A DNA stretch of 64,000 nt from Lates calcarifer. Lineage: Eukaryota; Chordata; Actinopteri; Centropomidae. The translations under genes and the position numbers were made by a program. Of the stretch, positions 52,001-60,199 are shown one piece after another. Each line of letters begins with the position of its first letter. Positions within the stretch are counted from its first letter, which is position 1. The stretch lies in assembly GCF_001640805.2 (NCBI RefSeq), contig NC_066847.1:18839504-18903503 (forward strand), given 5' to 3'. The notes under the pieces were generated by a model, which was not told the DNA's origin, did no database searches, and saw nothing but the letters and a program-made list of their open reading frames with translations.

Positions 52001-55000
52001 AGCCAGCCCGTGAATCGACCACCTCAGCTGCTGAAAACAGATTTACACTCTGTATCCTACACTAGATTCACTTGAGATTTGTTCTCCCTCTAACAAAATC
52101 ATGCCCACTGTTTTGTCTGAAGCACTGCTGCTTGGATTGCAGCGGTGAAACTGAATTTGTCTGGAATGCCTGGGGCTCCTGCAATTTCAGACATCTGTAA
52201 AATGATTTAGCATTTGCGGTTAGTAAATAAATACCCCTCCCTTATCCAGAAATTACTTCTGAAAATACCACACTGCGCTTAAGCACAGCATCCGACTATT
52301 ATAATTCAATGCTCAAGCTGTGGTGGTAATTAACCCATCCTTTCTACCTGTTGGGCCTGTTATGAACCTCTACTGTTAAGTAATGCATTTGTGGCAGCCA
52401 ATAAGTAATTTACAGTACTAGGAACAGTGTAATATTGTAATTGAGTCATGAGTGGCTGTGTTGCTTGGAAACTGCACACAGTGCGTGGCAGGTTATATGA
52501 AGGATATTTTGATCAAAGTGAGCTCTCTCATATATTCGGCAAAGATTTATATTATTGACTGGGATTTTCTTATTGAATTCAGAATATATCCTCTTAAACT
52601 GACACTGGGATCTAATGTAATCCTCAGGCATTATCATCTGTATTATGGTAGAGTCTTCTGTTGCTATAATCTGTTTGGATGCAAAATCCACAATACAGCT
52701 TAGCAGCTGTGTTCATACAATGTAAAAAACACAGTTTATTTCATCTAAAATACATAATGTTTAATGCTTTTTTTTTTTTTTTGCATTTTCTTGTTGTGTT
52801 TTCTCTTTCAAAATTACTTATAGAAAGTAAATTTTGACTGTAAGTCATTTCCAAATGAATGACACAACTCAGTTCTTCAAATGTGTATCAGTATGTGAAA
52901 TATGGCAGTACATTAATATCAGTATCTCATTCTAATTATGGGTGCAGTCTAAATATCAAGCCAAGGGTCTTGAATTGCTCACTAAATGATATGTTTGGAC
53001 TGAAAGGGGAAGATTGTCTGATTTCATAATTACCCTGATCATACCCCTGTCTGTCCCTCAGTATGCTATTAGCAAATAGGCCGACTCGGCAGCAGCTTTG
53101 CTGTCAGAAGGAAAACTGCTTTCTTTTAGCCAGCAGGCAGGGTTTCAGCACACCTCTCTAATTCCCTGCTATAGCCCTGAAATTGCTTTTCCACAAGTGA
53201 AGTCCTAAAAGATGCGGTGAGAAACCTCAATTAATAATCTGAACATTTGTCACATCTGACATGAAAACACTGAATATTAAAACGTGGCATGGAGGCAGAT
53301 ATCTGTCTATAGTGTGACAGAGCTTAGAGAGTGGTTAGTAGATAGTCACCTCCGCTTTTATGTTTCATTTTTATGCCTCGAAAAGAGGATAGAGGTGAGA
53401 AAATGAGCCTACAGGAAGCCAACCAAGGAGAGATCCACATTCTCACCCAAATTACAAACTCGCATTGCATTGAGATTTGTCAAATACATGAATACTGAGA
53501 CAAAGAAAATCCACTGTTACATAGCAAACACCCAGCTTCAGCATAGCAGATTAAACACTGCTTCCCCTGAATTCTAAATTGCTTGTATTGAGCAGTTTCT
53601 TCATGATTTAGATGAGGCATTAAAAAACATGTCTTCGTGCTCTGTTGTTGCAGAACATGTTCAACTCTGGTGAGGACAATGGCGATGCCAGTGTGTACGA
53701 AGTGATGAGCACCGCAGGTGAGTGAAGGGTGAATGGGAAGTGGAAGGAGGACAAAGGAAAGCCGGATGGCATAATGGAATTGGTTTTTTCCAGTACATCA
53801 TTATGCTGTGTCGCTGTTCATTTCCGACCACTGAATATTTTCCTCATGCTGATGGGCACACCATGTAGCGTTGCTTCCGATTAGCTGTGAAATAACAGTG
53901 GCAAAAACCAGCATGCAGAACTTCATGACATTCAAGCAGTAAACACTTTGTGCATTAGGGAATCCTTCCACCACAGAAGTACAGAAAGAGCAACAAGGAG
54001 AGGATGAAGGGGAGGAGGTGGAGGATGTCTATGCTCCACTGGGGGTGAATGATGAATATGACACCATCCTGAACTCTACAAAGGCAGCGGTTATTGCCAA
54101 TCGCCCACCAGCACCCACCCCTCGGCCTGAGAGCACCCAGCTGGATGACAGAACCCCTTACATCGCTCAAGGTAACTTATGATGACTTGTTAGTCTTTTG
54201 TTCCGTCCTCTCCCCCTTTCTTCCAAACTACAGATATGATAGAGCTGATTTGGAGTAAAAACAACACTAAGTTATGCACAGTATGTGAAGGGGAGTTTGG
54301 GAGATCATGTGGGAGGGAGGAAGTGCCTGGAATGTGCATTGCCGTTGTCAGTGGAGTACTGCTGAATAGAGTGTTGAGCCTTTTTTTTTTTTTTTTTTTG
54401 CGATGCAGTTTGTTTTGATCCCATAAACCACAAGAACACAGTCGCTCCCCGCTGCAAAACAAACAAAAGCGAGGAAAGAGAAAGACCCATGTGCCTGCAT
54501 CAAGAGCCGACAGCTCCTAACTGTTCAATTTCAGCAGTGTGAATATTTCATGAAGATGAAACATCCAAAAGTGACTGGTATTATTAAGGCTTATAAATCA
54601 TTAAAACCGCTGTGACTTCCCTTTTTCATCTTGCAAATGCAAACACATGCATCCGCAATTAATTGTTATTCCCATAGAAAATATTACATCCGTCCTTCAC
54701 TAACTATCACTTGTGCGTTCAAAACACACAAAAATGACTATAATTGCACAACAACCCCCATTATGCAGCTTTTTATTGAGCTTGTTTGTATCCAATGAGC
54801 CAACTCTCTTCCCAATGGGACTTACAAAGCGACAAAGAAATTGAGTGCACCACTGAACTCTCTGCATCCCATCCATCCCCTCAGTAACGGAGAGGGAACT
54901 ACCGGGGCTGCCATCTGCAACCAATCTTGGCCAGACCAAGGCCAAGTCAGCCAAAATAAGTCATTACACATGTTTTCCATCGTCCTTGTCCCCAGAGCGC

Positions 55001-58000
55001 ACGAGAGAAAGGAGAGGGATTTTGAGGTTTCCATCTATTGAGACAGTGGAGCTTCAAACCACACAAGGATCACATTTTGCTCCTCACTCCCACTGCCGCA
55101 GTGAGAGATGTGAGAGGAGAGATGAGGCTTGGTGGAGGATTAGGCGAGGAGCCAGTTATTGGAGAACACTGCACAAGTGGAAATAATGAGGAGTTTTCTT
55201 TTGTTAGCAGCGACGTCCTGAGCTCAATGAGACTGAAACGCTGAAATGTGAATGAAATTCAATCGCACAGGGAGGAATTACTGGGCATGTAAACTACATG
55301 GAGGGCAATGCACACACTCCAAGGCAGGGGAAAGTAATAGGTACAGTCATGTGACAGATCCAGAGCAGCACTCCACTCACAAATTCATTCTGAATTATGC
55401 GAGAAAGCCAGACTTGTCTTTTGAGCAAGGTAGAAAAGAGAAGCTGTGTCTGAACATGAAGTGGAAAAGAGAGATGCTGTCATGGAGGAAGTAGTTAGAG
55501 GGAGGATTATCTTGCAGGGTGTGGATGCTGAATTTTAATCCAGCGTTGGTCACACAGCCCCAGCTCCACTGCCTCTGACAGCTAAACAGTGTAGCCTTTC
55601 ATTCTGAACGCTTACTACCGAACCAAGAACATCATTCAGGGCGTCTAATTCAATCCAGAGCTGAATGTGTGTGTCTGTCTCCGAGAGAAACCAAGATTTT
55701 AGCTCTGAAATATCACACTGCGATTTCACAGATATTCAGATTCCATTATATTTATGTATTCTGAATGAGTAGTAGTTTTTTTTTAAATCTACTGGATATT
55801 TACACAATCCAGGTTAATGCATTTAGAATAAGAGTATGGCTCCATCTTGTGGAAAATGAGTTAAAGTACAGGAGCACAGGCTCCGTAGAATCAATTCTGG
55901 TTTACAGCAGCCTCAAAATGTGTTCAGTGAAGGTAAAGTCAAGAAAATTGTTTAAAAGTTATACACTTCATTTCAATAAATGAATGTTCTATGTAATATT
56001 ATCTTCATATGATAATATGATGATAACTGCACTGTGTTTACAGTGTTCCAGAAGAAGAAGACAGCACAGGGTGATGCTGATCTGTATTCACTTCCCACCA
56101 AACAAGGTAAGTGTGAGGTAATATCCTGAGATTCTCTGAAATGGATAAAGCTTCAGAAATGTTCATAATCCTGCCCTGTTAACTCCCATGACTTTCAATC
56201 GCCACAACCCCGAGCTTCCTGTTAGACATTAGCAGTCTATGAGAATCAGATCAAACCTGACACTTTTGCTTCAAGAGGATCCAAGTGGTATTTTCTCAGA
56301 CTTTATAACGATTTTGCGGTATTTATATTTATACATTAAATGCTTTAATTAAATAGGTGGGAAATAGAGCTCAGTATCTACCATCAACCTCACCTAGCAA
56401 TAATTTTGTACACACTGTAATCTTTAGATCTCAAGAATGTCCTCATTTTGTCAGACTTGAGAGTTTTCATCTGAATATTAATTTTGGAGCATGTGTCAAA
56501 AACAACAAAGTATGAGAGACTTTGGCTCCTACCATTGTATACTATAGTTGATAGCCAAAAAAGTGTTTGAATTTCCCCTGTCTGGACATGAATAGTATTA
56601 TCACTTTGAGATCTGCAGAATGTAATTTTCTTTTACTCGTAACAGCAGGGCCTTTACTGAGCCAATGATTTTTCCTGACTCTCTCTCATGCTTTCCTGTT
56701 GGAAATTACCTGTCCGGATGGTATCAGTTAATAGTGACACTCTTAGATAATATGTGGTGTTTTGTTAAATTAATTAAAATTGGAGTGATCACCATAGGGA
56801 AATGAGTCATTATAGCGGCAAAGTAATGGGCACACAAACAGTAAAAAAGCTATAAAAAGAGCAGGTAGAGCATTTAAACACAGTCGGGTGCCAAGAAGAT
56901 TTGAAAAACGTGAAAAGTGAGTGAAAGAGAGAAAGAACTGGCACACTGAGGACCTTCAGAGATACAGTACAAAGCAATATGTCTGCTTTTCTGTACTGGT
57001 GACACTAAGTGACAGGTCCATAGATCATCACAGTCACCCAGAAAATGACTTACTGTCCTCATGATTCACTGACAATACTGATGTGATGTGAAAAAACACA
57101 GTACCAGTCACTTTTAACTCTGTACTTTCTTATTTCTGTCTAATATCTGATAATATATACACAATCTAGCAACATGCTGTGATTATTTTGTGCAGCCTGG
57201 AACCAAAAATGCCTGATTTTCTGATCAACCAAAGCAGCAGATGTTTTCATAAAGTTGTTGCTCTTTGCAGCACGCGGGCGAGAAGACAGCATCTCTTCCA
57301 CATACGACACCTTTGTGCCAAACCAAATACACGGGCTTCAGCAGCTCATTGAGCTCCAGCAGAGGGTGAAGGCAGGTTCACTCACTGTAGACGAGGCCCT
57401 AGAGCGTTTCAGCGACTGGCAGAGGGCTCAGAAGGGCATGGATGCTATCCAGCAAGTAGGACTATCACACTCTGTGATCACACTCACACTGGACTTGGAA
57501 TGAATAAGCATGCAGGACCAAACCCTAATAAAACTATTACCATCTGTTTCTCATGCTATGCCAACCCACAAAACAACCCCACAATAGAAAACAGTCCCAC
57601 AACAGAGCATGTAGGTATAGGAAGACATTTACCTTAGAATCAAGAAAATGACTTTTCAGTAATAGCCCCAAATCTTTGGAGGGCCTCACAGAGAGGAGAG
57701 ATAGTGATGAAGAACCACTTACCGCTGTTTGTCTTGCCTTGTCTGCAAATCAGGCGAGTGGCACACATTACTTTCACAGTACAGGAAAATGGGACTGCAG
57801 GTGTGGGTGATGTGGCACTGGCACAAACTTCTGTTAAACAGCCAAGAAAACCGATCAGTAATTGGTCAACTAATTTTTCTACTTACTGTGTCAGCCAGTG
57901 ACTCAAGTAGTTACCTTTACTAGCTGACTGATGGAAGCTTGATGGAAGTGAAAATCAGTTGTAAAATGTAGGCTGCAACAAGTCTTGGCAGAGTTTAGGA

Positions 58001-59707
58001 ACAATGGACAGGTGCACAGGCTGTTGATTATCAGATGCAATGCAATGATAGGAAGAGCTGAGGACACCTGCTGGCAGGGAGACAGAACATGTTACAACAG
58101 ACAGCTATAACGAATTTGCACTGAAGTCTTGGGCCTCCAACTGTCAGAACAGGCCTTTTTCACAGAAAACATTTTTGACATTTCACAGTAGGAAAAGCAC
58201 AAATTGAATGATTGAATATTCTATTTAGCTGCTTCAGTTTCAGGGTCCTGGTATTGTGCATGCTTGCTTACTGTCACTGGTTACTGAAACTTAAATAGCA
58301 CTAAGCTTTCATTAATGTAACTCTGTAATCCACTTTCCCACCAAAATGACTGCTGCAGAGTCCTGAGGTTGTGAAACAGTCCCATAGGTTGTTTTTTCTA
58401 CAATATAAATTACTTACAACAATGTAAAAATACTCATTACACAGAAAAATGACTCCTATGATTGTTTTAACTACAATACAGTTTGGAAGTTTAGTGGTTC
58501 CAGGACTACCAGCGGTCAGGTTCCTCCAGACATGTTTTGGGGGTGGTGAGATAATGAAATGCAATGCAATGAAACAATCAGAGAAAACACTCATGCTGCT
58601 GAGGCAGCTAACAACTTGTGACTCAGAGCAGACACTGGCTTTTTATAGGGACTCACAAGTCAAAAACTACTAGTTTAACAATGCAATATGTGCCCTCACT
58701 CTTTTACTCTGCAGTGGCTGTATTATGTGTATGTGTGTATTTAAACATCTGCAGACAGTTAGTTGTGTACTGTACCTCCATGAAGGCATCAAAAGATTTA
58801 TGATCCAACTACAAAGCCTCAATCTTTCCTCAGCTTGTTCAAATATAAAGCATATCATTTACGGAAACCTTACAATGTGTAAGTAAATGGATGCACTGAT
58901 GTTTGTCTCTGCAGGAGAAGTTGAGTCAGCTGAGAGCCAGTATCATCAACAGCAGAGAGGGGAACAATGACAGTGTCTATGGTAAATATTCCTCCATCCT
59001 GGATATGTGGGCTAGACTTTGCTGTCATCACAGAGAGGCTCCACAGAGCTCCGCTTTCCTGGAACTTTAACCTGAAAATAAATAATATGCAGCGCAGTAA
59101 AAGTTAAAGTGAAACAAGTAGCTACCTTACAAATGACTGTATTAAACTGTATACTGTAAATGGCTTAGAAACTCTTCTCTCTCCCCAGATAAAATCAACA
59201 TCGTTCATCACACGCCAAGTGAGTCTTTAAAAACTTATCTCAGTGTGCACAGAGAAAACCTGTGCCTGCATGCCTTTGTAGTCTCTGCAGTCCCAGTTGC
59301 AGTGGTGGGGAATTAATCCTCAGGGAAGTGTTATTTAAATAAATCCCCAGAGTCGTGTTTTGATCTAGTGAGTTTCACTTGCACTAAATGGGAGGCTTTT
59401 ATTTTCTTTTACTGAACTATTCTCTGTTCAGCTGTGCATGTTGGATGATTTCCCCCCCAGGTGTCACCGTGAATGAAAGTCGAAGAGGAAGCCAACCACT
59501 GCAGTCTGATTTTTACAGCAAGCCACTGAGAGGACAGCACGTAAGTTTACCTCAGTTGATAGCATGAATGTATTAATAGAAAGTTTACATGATACTGAAT
59601 GTTATTTAAATTGAAATAGACCAACAAAACAAAAACAAAATCAATGGCAAATCTCCCTCTCAATTGTTTTGCAGTCAAATTTCTTTTGGCGTGCCGACAA
59701 ACGGTGA
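43008..59707 (+). CDS. bank1: bank1, B-cell scaffold protein with ankyrin repeats 1 (15 coding exons, 617 aa)
   Basis: Cytosolic adaptor of B-cell-receptor signalling. In mammals it is tyrosine-phosphorylated, binds Lyn and the IP3 receptor, and promotes Ca2+ release. The 15 exons total 1854 nt with compatible phases (1,1,0,1,0,1,0,1,1,1,0,1,1,0). Layout: TIR-like domain residues 5-135; DBB domain about 185-315; ankyrin segment about 320-378; tyrosine motifs at Y394, Y419, Y428, Y480, Y498, Y570 and Y599; proline motif RPPAPTPRP at 443-451; helical charged region about 500-565. Human BANK1 identifiers include RPPAPTPRP, the EYDxIL motif, TPYIAQVFQ and an IVHH stretch. The paralogue PIK3AP1 (BCAP) shares the domain order but fits the C-terminal half less well. 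At 617 residues it is shorter than human (about 785), mainly in the linker after the ankyrin segment. Confidence 0.92.
43526..43921 (+). CDS. bank1: bank1 coding exon 2 (residues 5-137): TIR-like domain
   Basis: Acceptor CATTTCTTGTAG, donor GTATGG, 396 nt. It encodes EELLIIYETEAEQWATYLKS, then a segment with YTCKLLILSKGMLEGL and HVVVLLCGVESL, ending ISSEQDAHEYLSTVTDIVRK. This matches the human BANK1 pattern DIIMIYEEDAEEWALYL, YKCKLLILSNSLL and VVTLLCGVKSS, and also the N-terminus of BCAP. In mammals this TIR-like fold mediates interaction with TLR-pathway proteins. Confidence 0.93.
45200..45475 (-). repeat. Dispersed teleost repeat (GTTAGCATGCTAAC core)
   Basis: It contains TGTTAGCATGCTAACATTTG followed by CTAATTAGCACTAAA, and further left several TCATGCTA variants. 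It is in the opposite orientation to the copy at 51467-51712. Confidence 0.6.
45602..45744 (+). CDS. bank1: bank1 coding exon 3 (residues 137-184): linker to DBB
   Basis: Acceptor ATCTTTTATAG, donor GTGAGA, 143 nt, phase 1 to 0. It encodes a weakly conserved serine/threonine-rich linker starting VSTTAANVNPL and ending LVVPSRVLCG. The end aligns with human LAVVLPTEIPCEN, where the DBB domain begins. It is accepted on splice sites, frame and position. Confidence 0.82.
45844..45982 (+). CDS. bank1: bank1 coding exon 4 (residues 185-231): DBB domain, first part
   Basis: Acceptor CTCTTTGGCAG, donor GTGAAT, 139 nt. It encodes SSVEVFILLKNEVPGNDAEV, then EFTAENQTLRVKP and HWNDRILCINAP. Human equivalent: GEIFIILRDEVIGDTVEVEF with RIRTRPALWNKKVWCMKA. 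This is the immunoglobulin-like (TIG/IPT) fold of the Dof/BCAP/BANK domain. Confidence 0.93.
46122..46264 (+). CDS. bank1: bank1 coding exon 5 (residues 231-278): DBB domain, second part
   Basis: Acceptor GTATGTCGCAG, donor GTAGAG, 143 nt. It encodes DFPAGNVRVTVYRNGVSLGN followed by AQLQYYSNMEETTYLLSRIA and DPIDFMCQ. Human BANK1 has EFPAGSVHVNVYCDG and a related YYPT..LFRMAD segment. The YYSNMEE..FMCQ part is closer to the paralogue BCAP (YYTDMEE..FMCQ). Confidence 0.93.
46265..47771 (+). other. bank1: bank1 intron 5
   Basis: 1507 bp, GT..AG. It contains a probable 299-bp MITE at 46579-46877; nothing else recognised. Confidence 0.8.
46579..46877. mobile_element. Probable 299-bp MITE
   Basis: The ends are imperfect inverted repeats: left TTAAATGGGTACT, right AGTGCCCCTTTAA (reverse complement TTAAAGGGGCACT, 11 of 13 matching). 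TTAA at both ends fits a TTAA-target non-autonomous DNA transposon. The interior has no open frame. Confidence 0.55.
47772..47877 (+). CDS. bank1: bank1 coding exon 6 (residues 279-314): DBB C-terminal part
   Basis: Acceptor GGCTCTTCAG, donor GTACAG, 106 nt. It encodes VSSVDKLDEKLSSMLLEGMP then TGGFQALQCENTPER. It aligns with human NSIEELDGVLTSIFKHEIP..FQSLQTE. A second in-frame acceptor 9 nt upstream (TTTCCAG before GCTCTTCAG) would add ALQ; the downstream site fits the human length better. Confidence 0.85.
47878..48727 (+). other. bank1: bank1 intron 6
   Basis: 850 bp, GT..AG, AT-rich. I see no feature in it. Confidence 0.8.
48728..48924 (+). CDS. bank1: bank1 coding exon 7 (residues 314-379): ankyrin segment
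   Basis: Acceptor TGTTCACATCAG, donor GTAAAT, 197 nt. It encodes IHHADVPSLLHFAAQHGFKS, then VSSLLLQCPGAERALHTANR and HGQTPTEIARSHGHTELHILL. The LLHFAAQHG.K and HG.TP.EIA..HGH.EL patterns are ankyrin repeats. Human has LLHCAAKFGLKN..HLLQCSGA and AHIAERHGHKEL. The acceptor is pyrimidine-poor, but phase and alignment fix it. Confidence 0.9.
49985..50094 (-). mobile_element. MITE-end remnant
   Basis: AATTTGGGTGAACTGATCCT followed by TAA at 50071-50093 is the reverse complement of a common fish MITE terminus (TTAAGGATCAGTTCACCC..). No matching left end was found, so the element is truncated or decayed. Confidence 0.4.
50604..50624. repeat. T homopolymer (21 nt)
   Basis: Uninterrupted run of T in bank1 intron 7. 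Confidence 0.95.
51467..51712 (+). repeat. Dispersed teleost repeat, second copy in bank1
   Basis: In order: GTGATCCCTTGACTTTTCCT, CTAGAGCCACAATGAGGTTG, AAATGTTAGCATGGCAAACT, CTGACATTAGCATTTAGCTC and CATGGCTGCAGACTCTAAG. This is the usual order of the common teleost TAGCATGC-containing repeat. Confidence 0.62.
53654..53717 (+). CDS. bank1: bank1 coding exon 8 (residues 380-401): VYEVM motif
   Basis: Acceptor TCTGTTGTTGCAG, donor GTGAGT, 64 nt, phase 0 to 1. It encodes NMFNSGEDNGDASVYEVMST. The acidic stretch followed by VYEVM (Y394) resembles the VYESM tyrosine motif of BCAP, a potential SH2/PI3K-type docking site. It follows the longest bank1 intron (4.7 kb), where human BANK1 carries much more linker sequence. 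Confidence 0.82.
53977..54171 (+). CDS. bank1: bank1 coding exon 9 (residues 401-466): tyrosine and proline motifs
   Basis: Acceptor TCCACCACAG, donor GTAACT, 195 nt. After a Glu-rich run it encodes VEDVYAPLGVNDEYDTIL, then ANRPPAPTPRP and DDRTPYIAQ. These match human EYDMIL, INRPPAPTPRP and TTPYIAQ in the same order. Y419 and Y428 are candidate phosphotyrosine sites and RPPAPTPRP a candidate SH3 ligand. This exon most clearly separates BANK1 from BCAP. Confidence 0.94.
56044..56106 (+). CDS. bank1: bank1 coding exon 10 (residues 466-487)
   Basis: Acceptor CTGTGTTTACAG, donor GTAAGT, 63 nt, phase 1 to 1. It encodes VFQKKKTAQGDADLYSLPTK Q. Human is VFQQKTARRQSDDDKFRGLPKKQ. It adds a possible tyrosine motif, LYSLP (Y480). 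Confidence 0.88.
57271..57455 (+). CDS. bank1: bank1 coding exon 11 (residues 487-548): helical region
   Basis: Acceptor TTGCTCTTTGCAG, donor GTAGGA, 185 nt. After STYDTFVPNQ it encodes GLQQLIELQQRVKAGSLTVD, then EALERFSDWQRAQKGMDAIQ Q. Human has DGQEELILLQEKVKNGKMSMDEALEKFKHWQ, a family hallmark with predicted coiled-coil character. Confidence 0.93.
58915..58981 (+). CDS. bank1: bank1 coding exon 12 (residues 549-571)
   Basis: Acceptor TTTGTCTCTGCAG, donor GTAAAT, 67 nt, phase 0 to 1. It encodes EKLSQLRASIINSREGNNDS VY. Human equivalent: EKLRQLRDCIIGKRPEEENVY. It continues the helix and ends in a conserved VY (Y570). Confidence 0.92.
59189..59218 (+). CDS. bank1: bank1 coding exon 13 (residues 571-581), 30-nt micro-exon
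   Basis: Acceptor CTCTCTCCCCAG, donor GTGAGT. It encodes DKINIVHHTP, matching human NKLTIVHHPGG. The phase is 1 on both sides, so it could be skipped without a frameshift. Confidence 0.88.
59461..59540 (+). CDS. bank1: bank1 coding exon 14 (residues 581-607)
   Basis: Acceptor TTTCCCCCCCAG, donor GTAAGT, 80 nt, ending in phase 0. It encodes SVTVNESRRGSQPLQSDFYS KPLRGQH. The DFYS segment corresponds loosely to human KFYNVHF. Conservation is low, but splice sites and phase are good. Confidence 0.8.
59675..59707 (+). CDS. bank1: bank1 terminal coding exon 15 (residues 608-617 and stop)
   Basis: Acceptor CAATTGTTTTGCAG. It encodes SNFFWRADKR and then TGA at 59705-59707. The aromatic then basic ending resembles human EFGFCCKKDH. 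An AATAAA signal lies 73 nt after the stop (59780-59785). The alternative terminal exon at 59835 is listed separately. Confidence 0.68.
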   Translation, partial: SNFFWRADKR

Positions 59708-59779
59708 AGGTCAGACTGAAAATAATTGGTGAATGTGAATTTTTTGTTCATGGAATATGAATCCAGTTAATTGTACTGA

Positions 59780-59785
59780 AATAAA
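59780..59785 (+). terminator. bank1: bank1 polyadenylation signal, proximal
   Basis: AATAAA 73 nt downstream of the exon 15 stop codon, followed by a T-rich stretch. Confidence 0.55.
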
Positions 59786-59834
59786 CATCATTTTAGTTTT
59801 GTCATCAATTGTGTCACATTTTCCATATTTACAG

Positions 59835-59885
59835 GCTCCATCACTCCCCAAAGATTCACTTCTTCCAGCAATGATACTGGTGTAA
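59835..59885 (+). CDS. bank1: Candidate alternative terminal exon of bank1
   Basis: A second good acceptor (TTTCCATATTTACAG, ending 59834) is followed in phase 0 by an open frame encoding APSLPKDSLLPAMILV and TAA at 59883-59885. It would replace the ten residues of exon 15 if exon 14 spliced here, and has its own AATAAA signals near 60142 and 60163. It may simply be 3' untranslated sequence. Confidence 0.3.
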   Translation, partial: APSLPKDSLLPAMILV

Positions 59886-60141
59886 TCTGTCTAAATACAT
59901 GAATATATCTTTTTAATTGTATTGTAATCTTGTAATAATTTTGTTAAAAGATTTTTAATGTATTGCCTACTGCTTGTTCAGCCTTGACTGTCTCTTTTAG
60001 TAGTTTGAGAAAAGAATCAGATAAAGTACAAAATGTGTAACTTTACCCGTGAAAGCAAATGTACATTTTTAGATTCATTTCAGTCTTCATTTTATAAAAT
60101 GTTTGTCAATAACTTTAGAAAATGCTTTGTTCATTTTGAAA

Positions 60142-60168
60142 AATAAACTACTACCAAAATACAATAAA
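60142..60168 (+). terminator. bank1: bank1 polyadenylation signals, distal pair
   Basis: Two AATAAA hexamers (60142-60147 and 60163-60168) near the end of an AT-rich stretch that follows both candidate stop codons. They would give a longer 3' untranslated region or serve the alternative terminal exon. Confidence 0.5.
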
Positions 60169-60199
60169 GGTCATTTCTACACTGAATCTAATCTGTCCT

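Larger units (their letters stand above)
48925..53653 (+). other. bank1: bank1 intron 7 (4.7 kb, longest)
   Basis: It separates the ankyrin exon from exon 8. Holds a MITE-end remnant (about 49985-50094), a 21-nt T run at 50604-50624, a dispersed-repeat copy (51467-51712) and a T run near 52770. No exon matching the human linker between the ankyrin repeats and the tyrosine motifs was recognised. Confidence 0.78.
54172..58914 (+). other. bank1: bank1 introns 9, 10 and 11 (54172-56043, 56107-57270, 57456-58914)
   Basis: Introns around exons 10 and 11, of 1872, 1164 and 1459 bp, with consensus ends. There is a 19-nt T run at 54381-54399 and a short imperfect direct repeat in intron 11 (about 58373-58412 and 58449-58489). 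No further coding sequence seen. Confidence 0.8.

Noticed and set aside
43008..59707. Assignment of this gene to pik3ap1 (BCAP)
   Set aside because: RPPAPTPRP, EYDTIL, TPYIAQVFQ and INIVHH match BANK1 specifically, and the ppp3ca neighbour fits the BANK1 locus.
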